Shown here: positions 35,836 through 47,859 of the stretch, one piece after another
How the letters are laid out: each line of letters starts with the position of its first letter
How positions within the stretch are numbered: the first letter of the stretch is position 1
Assembly (NCBI RefSeq): GCF_047948215.1
Contig: NC_134456.1
Span: 203,124,034 to 203,188,033 of the forward strand
Reading direction: 5' to 3'
DNA from: Lycorma delicatula
Lineage: Eukaryota > Arthropoda > Insecta > Hemiptera > Fulgoridae
DNA: 64,000 nt
Program-made: the position numbers and the translations under genes
The notes under the pieces: generated by a model
Told to the model about the DNA's origin: nothing
What the model saw: the letters and a program-made list of their open reading frames with translations, nothing else
Database searches by the model: none

Positions 35836-35940
35836 ACTACACTTCATTTACACTCATACATATCATCGTCATTCAGTTTCTGAAGTGTTATCTGAATGGT
35901 AATTACCGGAGGCTAAACAGGAAAAAGAAAGAAAGGAACC
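35836..35940 (+). repeat. SINE 3' tail, 5'-truncated copy 3
   Basis: actacacttcatttacactc through ggaggctaaacagg matches the 3' half of the SINE copies at 9485-9754 and 54849-55135 in opposite orientation, followed by an A-rich tail. The tRNA-like head is absent; it is replaced by the hairpin at 35803-35835. Confidence 0.7.
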
Positions 35941-36193
35941 TATGTTCAGAGAATTGTGACTCTTGAGAATTGTTATGAGAATTCTGACCTTTAACTAACA
36001 AATAACTACTAATAATATAAATTGTGCATTTGATAATATATAATTATCTTTTATAAACAATTTTAGTATAATACCTGATACAGTTCCTGACTTCAGGATA
36101 ACATTATTTTGATAAAGAGAAACTTTGTATTTAAGTTATCAGAATTATATATTGGGCAGTCTACATGGTTAATTTCTAAGGGTTATTTTTTCC

Positions 36194-36907
36194 AAGGTCC
36201 AATCTGCCATGAAATTAAAACCACAGTAAAAATAAAAAATTTTTTATTTGTAAGGAGTACTTACATAGTTACGCTATTTCTCTACATAGTCGCCATTCCG
36301 ATTTAGACATTTTTCGTAGCGTAGTACCAACTTTCCAATACCCTCGTCATAGAACGGAGCCGCATGTGTTCCCAAGCATCTTGGGAACCCATCTCGCACA
36401 CAGTTTGCGGTACTGAAGACTCTCACTCACAATGGTGTAGAGAGCTAACCTTGAAATTTCAGAAAACGAATAGCTCAATACAGAAATTGTGAACCGACGA
36501 TTTTCTCGAATTGCCTCATCCACTTGCTCAACGAGATCTTCGGTTGACACTCGCTTCCTTCCCTGACCGCCTGTATCATGAACATCTGTACGTCCTGCTT
36601 TAAAGTTCCTTCACCATTGTCGCACGTTGCTGTCACTCATTGAAGTTTCACCGTACATATTACTTATTCGTCGATGAATTTCAGCTGCATTACACCCTCA
36701 GCCTGAAGAAATCGAATTACCGCACGCACTTTACACTTGGCGGGAGATGCTATTGTTGTGGACATGTTCACGTGCTAGCTGCGTGTTCAGAACTAATCGA
36801 AGTGACGCGGCGTGATTGAAGACCATACCAGAGACGCTGCGCAACACATATGCGCAAAGGTTCATCCTATTTTAGCGTGGGTTTTTATTTCGCGACGATC
36901 GGACCTT
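36194..36907 (-). mobile_element. mariner element with internal deletion
   Basis: About 714 bp bounded by imperfect inverted repeats: left aaggtccaatc with gaaatt and aaaaccac; right, inverted, aaggtccgatc with gaaata and aaaaccc. The ends enclose a transposase relic in which the catalytic domain has been removed. Such deletion derivatives behave like MITEs and rely on transposase from intact copies. It lies in profilin intron 1, antisense to profilin. A TA target duplication is not clear. Confidence 0.75.
36274..36765 (-). pseudogene. mariner transposase, catalytic core deleted
   Basis: Starts MSTTIASPAKCKVRAVIRFL (ATG at 36763-36765), continues IHRRISNMYGETSMSD (first HTH), GRKRVSTEDLVEQVDEAI, RENRRFTISVLSYSFSEISR (second HTH) and LCARWVPKML, then jumps to FYDEGIGKLVLRYEKCL and NRNGDYVEK with stop at 36274-36276. 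In complete mariners about 170 residues lie between RWVPKML and the FYxEGIxKL end, including all three catalytic Asp. They are gone here, and the junction also shifts frame. One base is missing near 36695 and a Trp-Stop-Arg replaces Trp-Cys-Arg near 36610. Confidence 0.85.
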
Positions 36908-37622
36908 AAAAAGAAAATAACCTTTGTACATAGAGATCTTTTACGTGTGCAATTTTCAGATTTTATCTGGTCACCCAACAGAGATATTACGTCTGAAAAG
37001 GTTTTGAAGGATAAGCTGAAAATTGATATTTTATATACTCTTATATTTAAAAGAGCAAAAAAAAAAAAATTGTGACTCAGAAATTGTAACTTCGAGAAAT
37101 TACCCTATCAAAATTGAATTTTATTCATTCACATTTTAAGCTACAAAGCATACATGAACAAAATAATATTAGTTAGGTAAATATGGCTCTGATTTGTAGG
37201 TCAGAATGTACTGAACATTTGAAAATCTTAGGACAACCCAGTGGTGAGTAATTTAGAAAATTGCAGATGTCTGTGAATGTGAATAAAAGCAAAAGGCTTA
37301 AAACAAAAATTGCCGTCATTTTTGAACCGGATACAATAAACATTTTTAAAATTAGTTTTGAATTATCAAAACATAAGGAAAAATATGAATTTATCAAAAA
37401 CCTACAAAATATGAATTTTTTCTGAGATGGTCAAGCAATCAGTTATTTTTTTTTATGGACTACTTGGAGTGGATTAACTGTGATGTAAGTGTGTCTGGTT
37501 ACACTGATAGACTAAAAAAAATTTTTTTATGTTTCTAAAAATTGAATTTTCTTTAATTGCTTTTATGTGTACATTACAGATTTGTAAATACAATATTTCT
37601 ATTACCTTTAGTTTTAAATAAA
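36908..37622. other. Intronic AT-rich DNA, nothing recognised
   Basis: No coding or structural signal recognised between the mariner and the next repeat-family copy. Confidence 0.4.
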
Positions 37623-39150
37623 TTATGCTTCAAAAAAAAATTGAGGGAAAATATAGTAAAAATCTGTGAAATTTATAATATTGCATCGCCATACCTGTGT
37701 TAGAGTGATAATTGCTGATGCTTTTCTTTTATAATTAGCCTCAGGCACATCCCAAATTAATGTCCAACAGTAATCTGTTAGTATGTTATTATTCCATTTC
37801 CCTTTATAGCGGTTTTCCATCACTGAAATGTTTTCGTGGAAACATTCACTGTGTTCGTCACTTACGTCTCAGAGGTTGTCCGGGAAAAATCCAGATGAGA
37901 GTGGAGGAAATGTATTTTCAAAGACATATTACATCCCATAGCTCGGTACTAAGTAAGAAGTTTATTAACAATATCATGGTAATTGTCGGATTTTTAAAAG
38001 TGTCTAAATGAAACCCCAAGCTGCACTTTCTACATTATTTAACATTCAGTTAAATACATCATCTTTGACCAACTCTCTTATTTGAGGACCAACAAATATT
38101 CCTTTAATTTTTCCTTCACTTGCATTTGGAAATTTCTGCCCGATGTACTAAAGTCGTTCATGGCTTTAACAAAATTTTTCATTAGTTCTAGCTTGATATT
38201 GAGTGGGGGTAAAAATATTTTTTTGGGTTCAACTAAGGAGTCATGAATAATATTTTTCCCATTTGGAATTAAGTTGTCTCATTTCTTCCACAGTTTGGTA
38301 ACATATTTATCCCTAGCTTGGCAGTCCCATTCGCAAAGAAAACACATGCACTTAGTATAACCTAACTGCATGCCTAGCAAATTAGCTATAACTTTCAAAT
38401 CACCACATATGTTCCAGCTGTGGGATTTTATAAGCAATTTTTTCAACATCTTTTACACCGTATGTCTCTTTCAAAAGTAATTTGTATTGAAGGGTATTTG
38501 TTATCATTGTGTAGTAGAACCACTTTTAAACTATACTTGGATGAATCTATGAAAAGGCGCCCCAGTCTTCCCTCAGGTTTATGAACTTGTCCTAAGTGCA
38601 ATATAAGCTCATCAATATTTGTGTAATAAACCAAATTATTTTCATCAATAAATTACTGAGAAAGTTCTTTTTGTCGGCTTTGAAAGCCCAACTGAAGTAA
38701 ATAAAGTAAATTCTAACCTTGCAGTCTTGAGCCAATAGTTCAGCTTGAGTTTTTGATAAATTTAAATCCTTAACCAAGTCATTTTTTTCACCTTTTGATA
38801 TAAGATGTGGTTTATTGGAAAATAATTCAAAATCAAAATAATTGTTTTATTCAGTATTGCCTGATTCTTCATCACTGCTTTTGAAACATACATTCACAGG
38901 TGGCTCAGGAATTTGAATAATTCACTGTGAGGTACAGGCCTGATTGCAGATTACAGTGAAGGATATTTTACAGTAAGTTTAGGTTTTTTAGAAATTCCAC
39001 TCACACTGAAACAGAAGTAACAGTCTGTTACATGATCTTTTGATTTTCGCCAAACCATAGGTATACCAAATGGCAAACCTTCCATATACCTTTCAGCCAT
39101 CCTCTTAAATAAACAGAACAGTTAGTGCAAACTATATGAGTAGCCCACGT
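37623..39150 (-). pseudogene. Uncharacterised arthropod repeat-family protein, copy 2 (degenerate)
   Basis: On the minus strand: an N-proximal EPPVNVCFKSSDEESGN segment, then LVKDLNLSKTQAELLAQDCK (38640-38780), GRLGRLFIDSSKYSLKVVLL continuing HNDNKYPSI (38480-38570), KIKGIFVGPQIRELVKDDVF, LNNVESAAWGF, and finally VSDEHSECFHENISVMENRY followed by KGKW, DYCWTLIWDVPEANYKRK and a stop at 37623-37625. The order matches copy 1 at 11405-12540 but this copy is better preserved at the C-terminus. The family is widespread and multicopy in arthropods by my recollection, and its function is unknown. Frameshifts and stops (for example between 38300 and 38460) make it non-functional. Confidence 0.75.
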
Positions 39151-39602
39151 AGTATTCTGATCAATTTTACACTGAAATTACAAATGGTATGCTTTTTTAA
39201 TTAAAGGTGTAATGTTTTTTTTCTATTTGATTTTACAATAAACTTACCACATATGTAACAAAAGGCATCCACATCATTTACACAGTTTCGAGGTATTATG
39301 ACACAGCACTGTTAACAAACTTAGCAATGTTAACTGTTGACAGCAATAAGACTGAACAAAATTAATTCATTCCTAAATCCAGTGCTTAATACATACAACA
39401 CAGCTGTGTTTTTAGCTACATGTTCTGACCTGCACAGACATGATTAATCTCATCCATGAAGGCTCACTCTTCAGTATTAGATATGATATCATAATATGTG
39501 ACTATGATACGATTTAATTCTTTGTCTAGTATTGTTTAATTATAGCTTACAAATTACATTAACAAAGTTAAACAATAAAAAATGAGCTAACAAAATACAG
39601 TT

Positions 39603-40929
39603 TGATTCAAAGAAACGGGCAATTTTAAAAATTAAATAACGTTAATGAAAATTTTTTTTTAGAAAATGAATTTTATTTCATGTAATTGTACAAATGTTGC
39701 TATTTTAGGATACATACAGTATAGTTTATTTTTTAAAGATGACATCTTGCAGGTGACCTCCTCTTCTACATAAAGACTCACGAAGTCTCTTCGTTAAATT
39801 GTTCATGGTTTGACGTAACATCTCAACTGGAATTTCCGCAGATGCTTCTCGGATGTTTGCCTTCAGTTTTTCCGTTGTAGCAGGTGTACTGTGGAACACT
39901 TTGCTTTTAAGGTGACCCCACAAAAAGTAATCGCAAGATGAGAGATCAGGCGATCTGGGAGGCTATCTAATGTCACCATTTCGTGAAACGACACGTTGTC
40001 CAAACAATCGGCGTACAGCTGCCATCGATATTTGTGCAGTATGTGACGTTGCTCCGTCTTGTTGAAACCAGGCTGTGTTAAGAATCGGTGGAAATCTATT
40101 TTGTTGTTCAACAACAAAGGTTTCAAGCATGGCTACGTAACAGAGCCGACGTCACTGTAATCGCAAGACCGTTGTCATCCTCAAAAAAATAAGGGCCTAT
40201 AACACCGTAAGATGACATATCACACCACACTGTCACTTTCTGGCTGTGCAACGGACGCTGGTGTAGCTGCGTAGGAATTTCTTGTGCCCAGTATCTGAAA
40301 TTTTTCTTGTTATCCACTGAGGTGGAAATGCGCTTCGTCTGACATCCACAGTTCGTGAACAAACTCTTCGTTATCATATCTTCTGAAGCATTACATTACA
40401 GAATTATGCTCGCACAACTGCATCGCTTGGTTTCAGTTCCTGGACGATCTGCAACTTGTATGGATGGTATTGCAAGTCCTTCACTAACATTTTTCGAACA
40501 CTTGAATTATGCGATTGTAAAGATGCTGAGAGACGACGGATTGACCGATGTGGACTTAGTGTGACAGCATCTTGTAAAGCTTGAACATTCTGTGGTGTAC
40601 GGACGGTTCGCTCATGGCCTGGAGGTTTCTTTTTCATTGCCAAACCGGTTTCCTCAAAATTAGATATCCATGCTTTAATTGCACGTGCTGATGGAACACG
40701 GTCGTGCCGTCCCAGATTAAAATGACGGCGAAGTTCTCTACGCGCTCCCTCCACACTGTCATTGTTTTTGTAAAACGCTTTGATAGCAAATGCACGTTGC
40801 GCACCACTCCAAGGATCCATGACAACTAAATGGTAGGTTAGGTTAGAGAGGCTGGCGCCACTTATCAAGTGGTACCAATCGCCCACGGCTACTAACACAA
40901 CATTCAAAATTTCCCGTTTCTTTGAATCA
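39603..40929 (-). mobile_element. Complete mariner-like (DD34D group) element with terminal inverted repeats
   Basis: The left end TGATTCAAAGAAACGGG is followed by caatttt; the inverted right end reads TGATTCAAAGAAACGGG followed by aaatttt. The 24-bp terminal inverted repeats (39603-39626 and 40906-40929) therefore differ at one base. The element is 1327 bp, the usual size for a single-gene Tc1/mariner transposon, and contains one transposase frame between 40820 and 39726. The flanking TA duplication is not evident. It lies in profilin intron 1, antisense to profilin. Confidence 0.85.
39726..40820 (-). pseudogene. mariner-like transposase, frameshifted
   Basis: Begins MDPWSGAQRAFAIKAFYKNN (ATG at 40818-40820). 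It continues with an HTH region (VPSARAIKAWISNFEETGLA), the linker KKKPPGHERTVRTPQNV, a second HTH (HRSIRRLSASLQSHNSSVRK), and HPYKLQIVQELKPSD. A stop and frameshifts follow near 40404-40320. The catalytic part is still legible: WMSDEAHFHLSG (first Asp), RYWAQEIPTQLHQRPLHSQK, VTVWCDMSSYGVIGPYFFED, WFQQDGATSHTAQ (second Asp), and PPRSPDLSSCDYFLWGHLKS (third Asp). The C-terminus GGHLQDVIFKK ends at TAA 39726-39728. All three catalytic Asp survive in separate frames, about 365 codons overall. The upstream open frame to 41207 is not part of the protein. Confidence 0.85.
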
Positions 40930-43869
40930 CCCTTTACAATATAGGAGCTTAAAATGAAAAAAAATTCTTTAATTAAAATTAAAGATTTTTCCAAAATTGG
41001 TGGATGATAGAAAGATTCTGAGTTCATATTCATTTTCAGTATCAAAAAAACAGATTTTTTATTGTTTTTTAATGTTGGAATATTTTGTAAAATATCAGGG
41101 ATAATGTCTAAGACTAGACATACTCTTAAATATCCTGATATTCCCTCTGCCAGAAGACCAGTTGTCTCACAGTCCACACTTACCAATTTTAGTACCATCA
41201 AAAACATGGGAATTAGATGAAAATGAAGCTATTTATATTGAAAGTTGTACACTTTTATCAGGTGATAAACAAAGGAGAGACCTAGACTTTTTAAAAAATA
41301 CAAATACTGAACCATGCTTAATTAATTATCAGTATTAAATGATCTTGTTCCTCTTTCGTGATCTAAATTTAAAGTTCAAATCTAAACTACCTATTTGGAT
41401 AATATAATCCAAGTCTTGTTTAAGGAAAACATTTACAATTTTTGGTACAAATTGATATGGTCACATTTATATATTTAGGTTGTAGGTCCTAAATGGAAGA
41501 AACCTTTAAAGTCATAATGGGAAAGCCAAAAAACAAATTTTCTAAGGGAACTTCTGAAAAATATCTTGAAACTATTTTGCAGGCCCAGTTGTAAGTTTTA
41601 TAATACAAGATTATTTTACAATTCTTTCTCCATAGTATTGTGTTTAGTTAGCTTTATTTACTGGATTGAGAAATAGGCACCATTGTATTCTAAGTTAGTT
41701 TGGCAAAGAAGTACATCAGAAACGTTTTTGAGCATAGTTATATAAGAAACATGAATTTGTATTTAAGGGAGAGGGATAGTAAAATTCATTCTTCCCACTA
41801 AATAACCAAGAGAAAAAAATTTTAATTAAGTAAAAAAGATAATAAATATGAATGCATAGATTTTTATTAATTTAAGAGTAATCGGAAATAAAATGTAAGT
41901 GGTTGTTTGCTTGTTAATCATTACTTTTTTCTACTATTTGTACATTTAATTTTATTTAATTAAAGCACTTATCATAAATTCATTATATTTTGTTTGATAT
42001 TAATTAAAATAAAATATGAAAGTTCAAATTTTAACCTCTATTTGAATAATGTATTAGTATCTCATTTAAGGAAAAATGTACCATTTTTTGTGCAAAAGTG
42101 GATTGGCTACAATCCATTAATATTATTATGGAGGAAATTCTTATATATAAAATAAAAAAGCATAAAATGAAATAAAAAATTGTGATTCTAATAAAAAGAA
42201 GATTATCTTAAAAGAAGTTGTATTTTATTAGTAAACATTGTAAACATATTTAGATGACTTAAATGAAAGTAAAGATCATTGTAGAGACCTAGAGAGAATG
42301 AAGTGCAGGTTCCTGGGTGAAAGATGTATAGTTATTAGAAATTTTTTTTATAGATTATAGATGTATTGTAAACTGAAATTTAACATCGTTATTAATTGTA
42401 AACATTCTTTGTTTTTAAAAATTACGTAAAATTTGTTTGTTAAATAAATGTATAGTGCAGCAGCAGGCTGTTCTTAAAACTTTCATTGAAGTTAATTAAC
42501 TTTTGTAACGGATTACTCCTTAAGTAAGCTGCCTTCAATGTCTATTATTTTACTTCTTAATACTCATATAAGTTAAAATTTATTTTGATTTTTTAAAGTA
42601 GATTTGTTACTGAATTGTGATTATCGGTTGTGTGTATTCATCCACTTAATTTATTAATTTTTATTATTTTCTCGCAGTCCAAGCCATAAAGTAAATTGTC
42701 AAATTGCTGCCTATTGTCTTGTTTTTGGTGATGTTAGCCTGTTGGACCTTATGTTGGTTATTTTGGGAGGGATGTAACAATGCCATTGGTTATTACACCA
42801 TTTATGTTATTGTGATTTTTTTTTTGTTAAGAGGAATTTTTAAAAATTCATTTTAGTTGATGTATACATTGAACTAAATAAACAAAATTCTGATATCTGA
42901 AAACAGTCCTTATGTGTCAATATCTGTTCCTACTGTGAATATGTGATGTGCTTATAGAATAAAATAAGATTCCAGTCTTAGGAAAAAAATAGATTAAAAA
43001 AAATAAACATGATGAAAATATTTATCGCTATCATAAGGAAAAATTCAGGATCAACAGTTGAGCAAGTTATGATTTTTAATCCATTTCTTCACTCATAATG
43101 AAAGTGGTAATTTTGGATATTTATGTTTTCTTCCTTCCAGGCACCATTTCCTTCAACACTGACCTCTGTTGATAATTTTAAGTACTTTTGTTTTCAGCAA
43201 GTCACCTAATGTTAAAGCATGAAACATGAATCACTTAAAAATTGGTTGTATAATGGTTTTTTCTTAAAATCTTTTCTAAAGTGATAAAATTACGTCTTTT
43301 GGTTTGTTTACTATTTTCATTGCCAAAAAATTTATATTTTCATTAAAATTTATAAATTCATTAAAAAAATATTTATTTTTTCTGATGGTTCCATAGCACC
43401 TTGATGTTTCTAGCTTTAATAACCTGAAAATTGAAGGTAAAATACAGACAACCGAAGTCATATTCAATGAGTAGATTCCCATACATTATCAAAGTTAAGA
43501 ATATTCTACACACTTCACTCCATGCTGTTGACATTTACTAATGGTTAAAAATTATATTATAGATAATATCCAGAAAAAAGGAAATTTTGGAGATTTTTTG
43601 ACAAAAGATAGAAACAGAAACATAAAAATATGAATTTCTCCTTTTGTACAACAATAAAAATGTTTATGGAAATTAATAAAATTCATAAACATTTCTAAAA
43701 GATTGACTCTAGCATGAAGTAGAAAGTTTTATAATTTTATTTAAGTTTGGCTTCTAAATTTAATTAACCTATATAACATCTTGTTAGGAAGTTCGAATTT
43801 TAATATAAAAATTAACTTGATCATGATTATAGGTGTCGAGTTTTGCCCTAAATCATTTAAACAATTGCA

Positions 43870-43965
43870 TGTCAGAATGCTAGCTAGCATCTTTGTTTTT
43901 CATCTAAAAAAGGTCCTGGATTCAAATCCTAGTCAGATTTTGCAAGTTTCATACATTACAAGATT
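43870..43965 (+). repeat. Decayed tRNA-derived SINE head, second family
   Basis: tcagaatgctagctagcatc followed by ggattcaaatcctagtcaga (B-box-like) and a tttcatacattac body segment. Similar layout to 29618-29700. Confidence 0.45.
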
Positions 43966-44237
43966 TTTTTCATGTCAAACTCTGATTTGCAAGGATTGAG
44001 CTTTATGTAGTAGTGAATGTAATTAAAAAAAGATAAATTATTTATGGCGTATACCAAATTATCATGAAATAATTTAAAAGGTTAAAAAGTGTTATTTTCC
44101 TAAATGGCACTACGATAATAATCGTTTAGATGAAATATCCTTATTTTAGTGTATCATCTGCAAAATGAATTGTTATTTTGGTGGAAGAATTTTTAATGGA
44201 TCTAAACAGTTTAGAAATTGCTATTGTGCCTAGTCAT

Positions 44238-44262
44238 GTTTATATATATATATATATATATA
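44238..44262. repeat. (TA)n microsatellite
   Basis: About a dozen consecutive TA units. Confidence 0.85.
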
Positions 44263-47225
44263 AAGATAAGATTTTTCATCCTCTACTGGACACACCACAG
44301 TGATTTTGATGAAACGTGGTGGGGTGATATAAACATATTGGGAATAAAGCCATATTGGTTTTTAAGCAATTTGGTTCTCAGGAATTGGGAGTTAGAGTCT
44401 TAAGACTTACTTTTTGTAATTTTATTTGGATTTCCGTTATCTATCATTACTAAATTAAATCATGCACGTAAACCTAGTGCTTAAAAATTATAACATCATT
44501 ATTTTTACAATTATAACAGTAATACATTCAAAAAACAAAATAATTAGCTTAATAAAAAATTTTAAAAGTAGTAAAGAAATTTTAGAAAAAGTTTTGGTAA
44601 AATGTACTTCAATAATTCTGTATATGCTGTGATCTGTTGTATTTGCCTCAGGGTTTTGCTTCCCTGATTAGTAAAACAGCCATTCTAACCACTAGTCCTT
44701 TCCTTATCTTTAATCCTTTGTTTGCCATTCACAGTTCTGTTAGTATTGGTCTGACCTCTGACCCCTGGTATTTGTGGATGCCAGGAACTAAAGATCTTTA
44801 TGCATCCTTTATATCCAGTAGAGGGCATAGTAAACATAAAAAACTTGTAAAAAAAAGAAGTGAAATCTTAATTTGTGGTACTGCGTTAAAACAATGTCTG
44901 TTTTATATATAGTGGTTTTATTTAAACTTAACAAAAAAAAGTTGTTACAAATATAGTCACTGATTATGGAAATCTTAGAAAAATTATAAATAAAAAATAT
45001 TTATTTTAAGTGGAAGGTGAAATAAATAATCCAAAGTTCAAAGTTCAAGATTATAATATTTTTATTGCATTATAACATTAAAAAGTATAAATTGTAAAAT
45101 ATTAATTAAGTCTCCAGAATATACTCATCTTCAATTTCATTGGGCATTTACATTATCATGAGTAAAAGTTTATTACAACATATTCTGCTCTATCGTAATC
45201 ATCATTTACCTTACCATGTCTTCGTATTTTAAACAGTCATCACATAAGTTTGTTTTAGATGTCAAGCCAAAATTATATATGGGTTAAAAACAGGTTTTTA
45301 TACCTTGTAGGACATTGTTTGCTGGTTTTATTTTTTGAAACTGTTCAAATATGTCAGAATGATTTTTGGTGTTAAGACGGGGGTTTTTTTAAGTACATTA
45401 AATTCACTGAAAAAGTAGTGAATTTTTTAAAATTGTAAATAGATAAACATGATAAATTAATGTCTGGGTATCAGATTTAAGTTTTAATTGAGTAATTAAT
45501 ACACAACCTACATATTTTATGGAATGAACTATTAAGAAGTTCATTCCATAATTTTTTTCACCTGATGCAAACTTCTTTTTTTTTATATGTCCTGACAATT
45601 TTTTAAAACAATTGACACCATTACAACTTATATAAGAAGGAACTTATATTGATAGGAAGTATCAGTAATTATTTTGAGTAAAAAGTGTAAAATAGTTTTG
45701 CTCCTAAAATGTACAAAGACTTGGGATGGATATACAGCCTTGTATTTACAATGCCCTTAAAACTCTTTCTCTGAAAAAATGTGTGGAAATGACAAACTGT
45801 TCTTAAGTGTAATAGCTTGTTCATTCATATTTCCTTCATGATCTTTTACATTCTTAAATACAAGTCTAAGAGTCCATTTATTTTTTTCTGCTGCTTAATC
45901 TTCATGTAATTTCTATTTTATTCTTAATATTAGGTAATGAATAAATACCTGACAACTTAGAAAAAATGTATTGTTAATTGGTGATCTCTTTTTTTACAAT
46001 ATTTGGGTAATATTAAATCACTGTATAAATAAAGTTTTTAGCTTTAATTTTTTCTGTTAAATATTTTGTTAGTCAAATTAATATTACATAGTTCAACCTA
46101 ATGTAATATTATTTATAATTTGCATTGTGTTTGATATTTAAATGTTACTGTTAGCATAAATGTGTATTTTATTACATTCTTTGAAGAACTTTAGAATTAA
46201 AAAAATTTTTCATATAAAATTTCTTCTTGTTAATAAAGGACTGATAATAATAAATAGGCATGAAAATTTTTAACTTATAAAAAGAATAGCAATGAACTCT
46301 ACTGCTAACCAGTTTAAAAGAGAACAGATTTATTTTTAAAATTAAGATAATTTAATTTTTTTATCATGCTAAACTTGTCCTTATTAGTGTTTGAAATGAA
46401 TTGTAATTATATCTAATAATTTAAAACATAAATTAAATCTTGAAAATTAAAATTTTGCTTTTTACTCTCTTATTCCATTATCTTCTGGGGATTTAATTTG
46501 CTGAATAATCTGATAGTAACAACATTGTCTTTAGTTGTAATTATTGTTCAGGTACATTTTTGAGCATTGCCAAAAACAGTCAGTTACAGATAACGCTTGT
46601 AAAATGTCTTTAGTTTGAATGTTAGTTTCCATTCTGTCATTATATATAATAGATTAGTAATATGTAATTGTCAATCAAAGGAACTTAGGGGTAGTAATTG
46701 CCATATGGTAGAGGCATGCTGAGATGGATTTGATTATTTATGTTGCACAGCATAGTTTGTGTGTTGTAAGTTTTTCAGAATTAGAGTTATAAGATCTTAA
46801 AAAGTCGTATAGCTAGCCTCAAAACTCGCACATGTTATAACAGTTACATAAGTTTACAAATAATTGAATTACTTAAGTAGTTGGATAATAATAGAGAGCT
46901 TACTTTCAGTTGACTGAATAGTGTAGGTATGTTATATTAGTTTATATTTGAAGTGAATTTCTCGGTACTTAATTTAATTGTGCTTAAGTATACAATAAAT
47001 AAAATTTAAATTGTTAAAAACCAGTAAGCAAGTTTTGTAATCAACAGAACAAATGCTGACAACTTATTGGTTCCGTAAACAGTTTTCTTAGTAGGCATTT
47101 TTACACAATTTATATCTTTAGAAAATTCAAACATTGCCACTGAAATATCCTTTTTATTACACATTTATATCTTAAAAGTGTGACATGTTAACATGTTTGA
47201 CAGTATTTTATGTTTTTTGTTGTAG

Positions 47226-47397
47226 GTGTCAAAAGAAGAACTTGCGAAATTGGTACATGGTTTTGAAAAACAAGATCTCTTAACGTCTTCAGGTGTTACA
47301 CTTGCAGGCTCCAGATACATTTACCTTTCTGGAACAGATAAAGTTATAAGGGCAAAATTGGGCAAAGTGGGTGTACACTGTGTGAAAACACAACAAG
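47226..47397 (+). CDS. chic: Profilin, coding exon 2
   Basis: This exon follows acceptor ttgttgtag and encodes 57 residues plus one base: [37 protein letters not shown], and [20 protein letters not shown]. This is the central sheet of profilin with the actin-binding face ([12 protein letters not shown] is the conserved Lys/Gly-rich strand pair). It ends CAACAAG|gtatgt, a good donor in phase 1, so the next exon must supply the last two bases of a codon starting with G. Insect profilins usually continue with Ala-Val-Val here. Exons 1 and 2 give 94 complete codons of the usual 126 or so. No damage is visible. Confidence 0.96.
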
Positions 47398-47859
47398 GTA
47401 TGTAAAATGTTTTATTTTATCCCAGTGTTAGTATTAAATGATTATCTTTGTTGATTTAGTTTATACTTTTCCTTGTATCTATTACTGTGCCTTTGGAAAG
47501 TTAAGGAATACAACTAACTTTTTTAATATCTCACTTCAATACATCTGATCAATGTCAGTTATCCAATATATTTGGCTTATTAATAAAATTCTTTTATAAA
47601 ATTGATCATCAATATTTTTACTTAAAAAAGATTTCCTCTATGTGGTAATACAATACTGTATTACAAAAAGAAAGCATTGTAGTTTTTTCTTTTAGGTGGT
47701 TATGTTTTTCAGCTGTCTTGTCAGGAATTTACCTCTTGGTTCTATTTGTCAATAGTTTTTCAGTTAATTTGTTCTTTATTAGTGTTACTTGGCATTTTTG
47801 AACAATTATGACACTGTTTTGGTTAGCATTCTGCTGTGTGTGTACAAAGCAGTAGTGCA
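47398..47859 (+). other. chic: Profilin intron 2, first part
   Basis: AT-rich intron start; nothing recognised. Confidence 0.5.

Larger units (their letters stand above)
40930..47225 (+). other. chic: Profilin intron 1, right part
   Basis: Mostly unremarkable AT-rich intron. A diverged pair of related segments occurs at 41364-41460 and 42021-42108. A (TA)n run lies at 44238-44262, followed by a repeat-like stretch (gtgattttgatgaaacgtgg). A SINE head fragment is at 43870-43965. The segment 44640-44850 has a tRNA-like stretch on the minus strand but no clear family match. The intron ends with acceptor ttgttgtag at 47225. Confidence 0.5.

Noticed and set aside
40404..41207. 267-residue minus-strand ORF taken as one protein
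   Set aside because: Only the part from 40820 down belongs to the transposase; the 129 residues upstream are read-through across the terminal repeat into intron.
44640..44850. tRNA-like stretch on the minus strand
   Set aside because: An A-box-like segment is present, but the B box is weak and no second copy with a shared body was seen.
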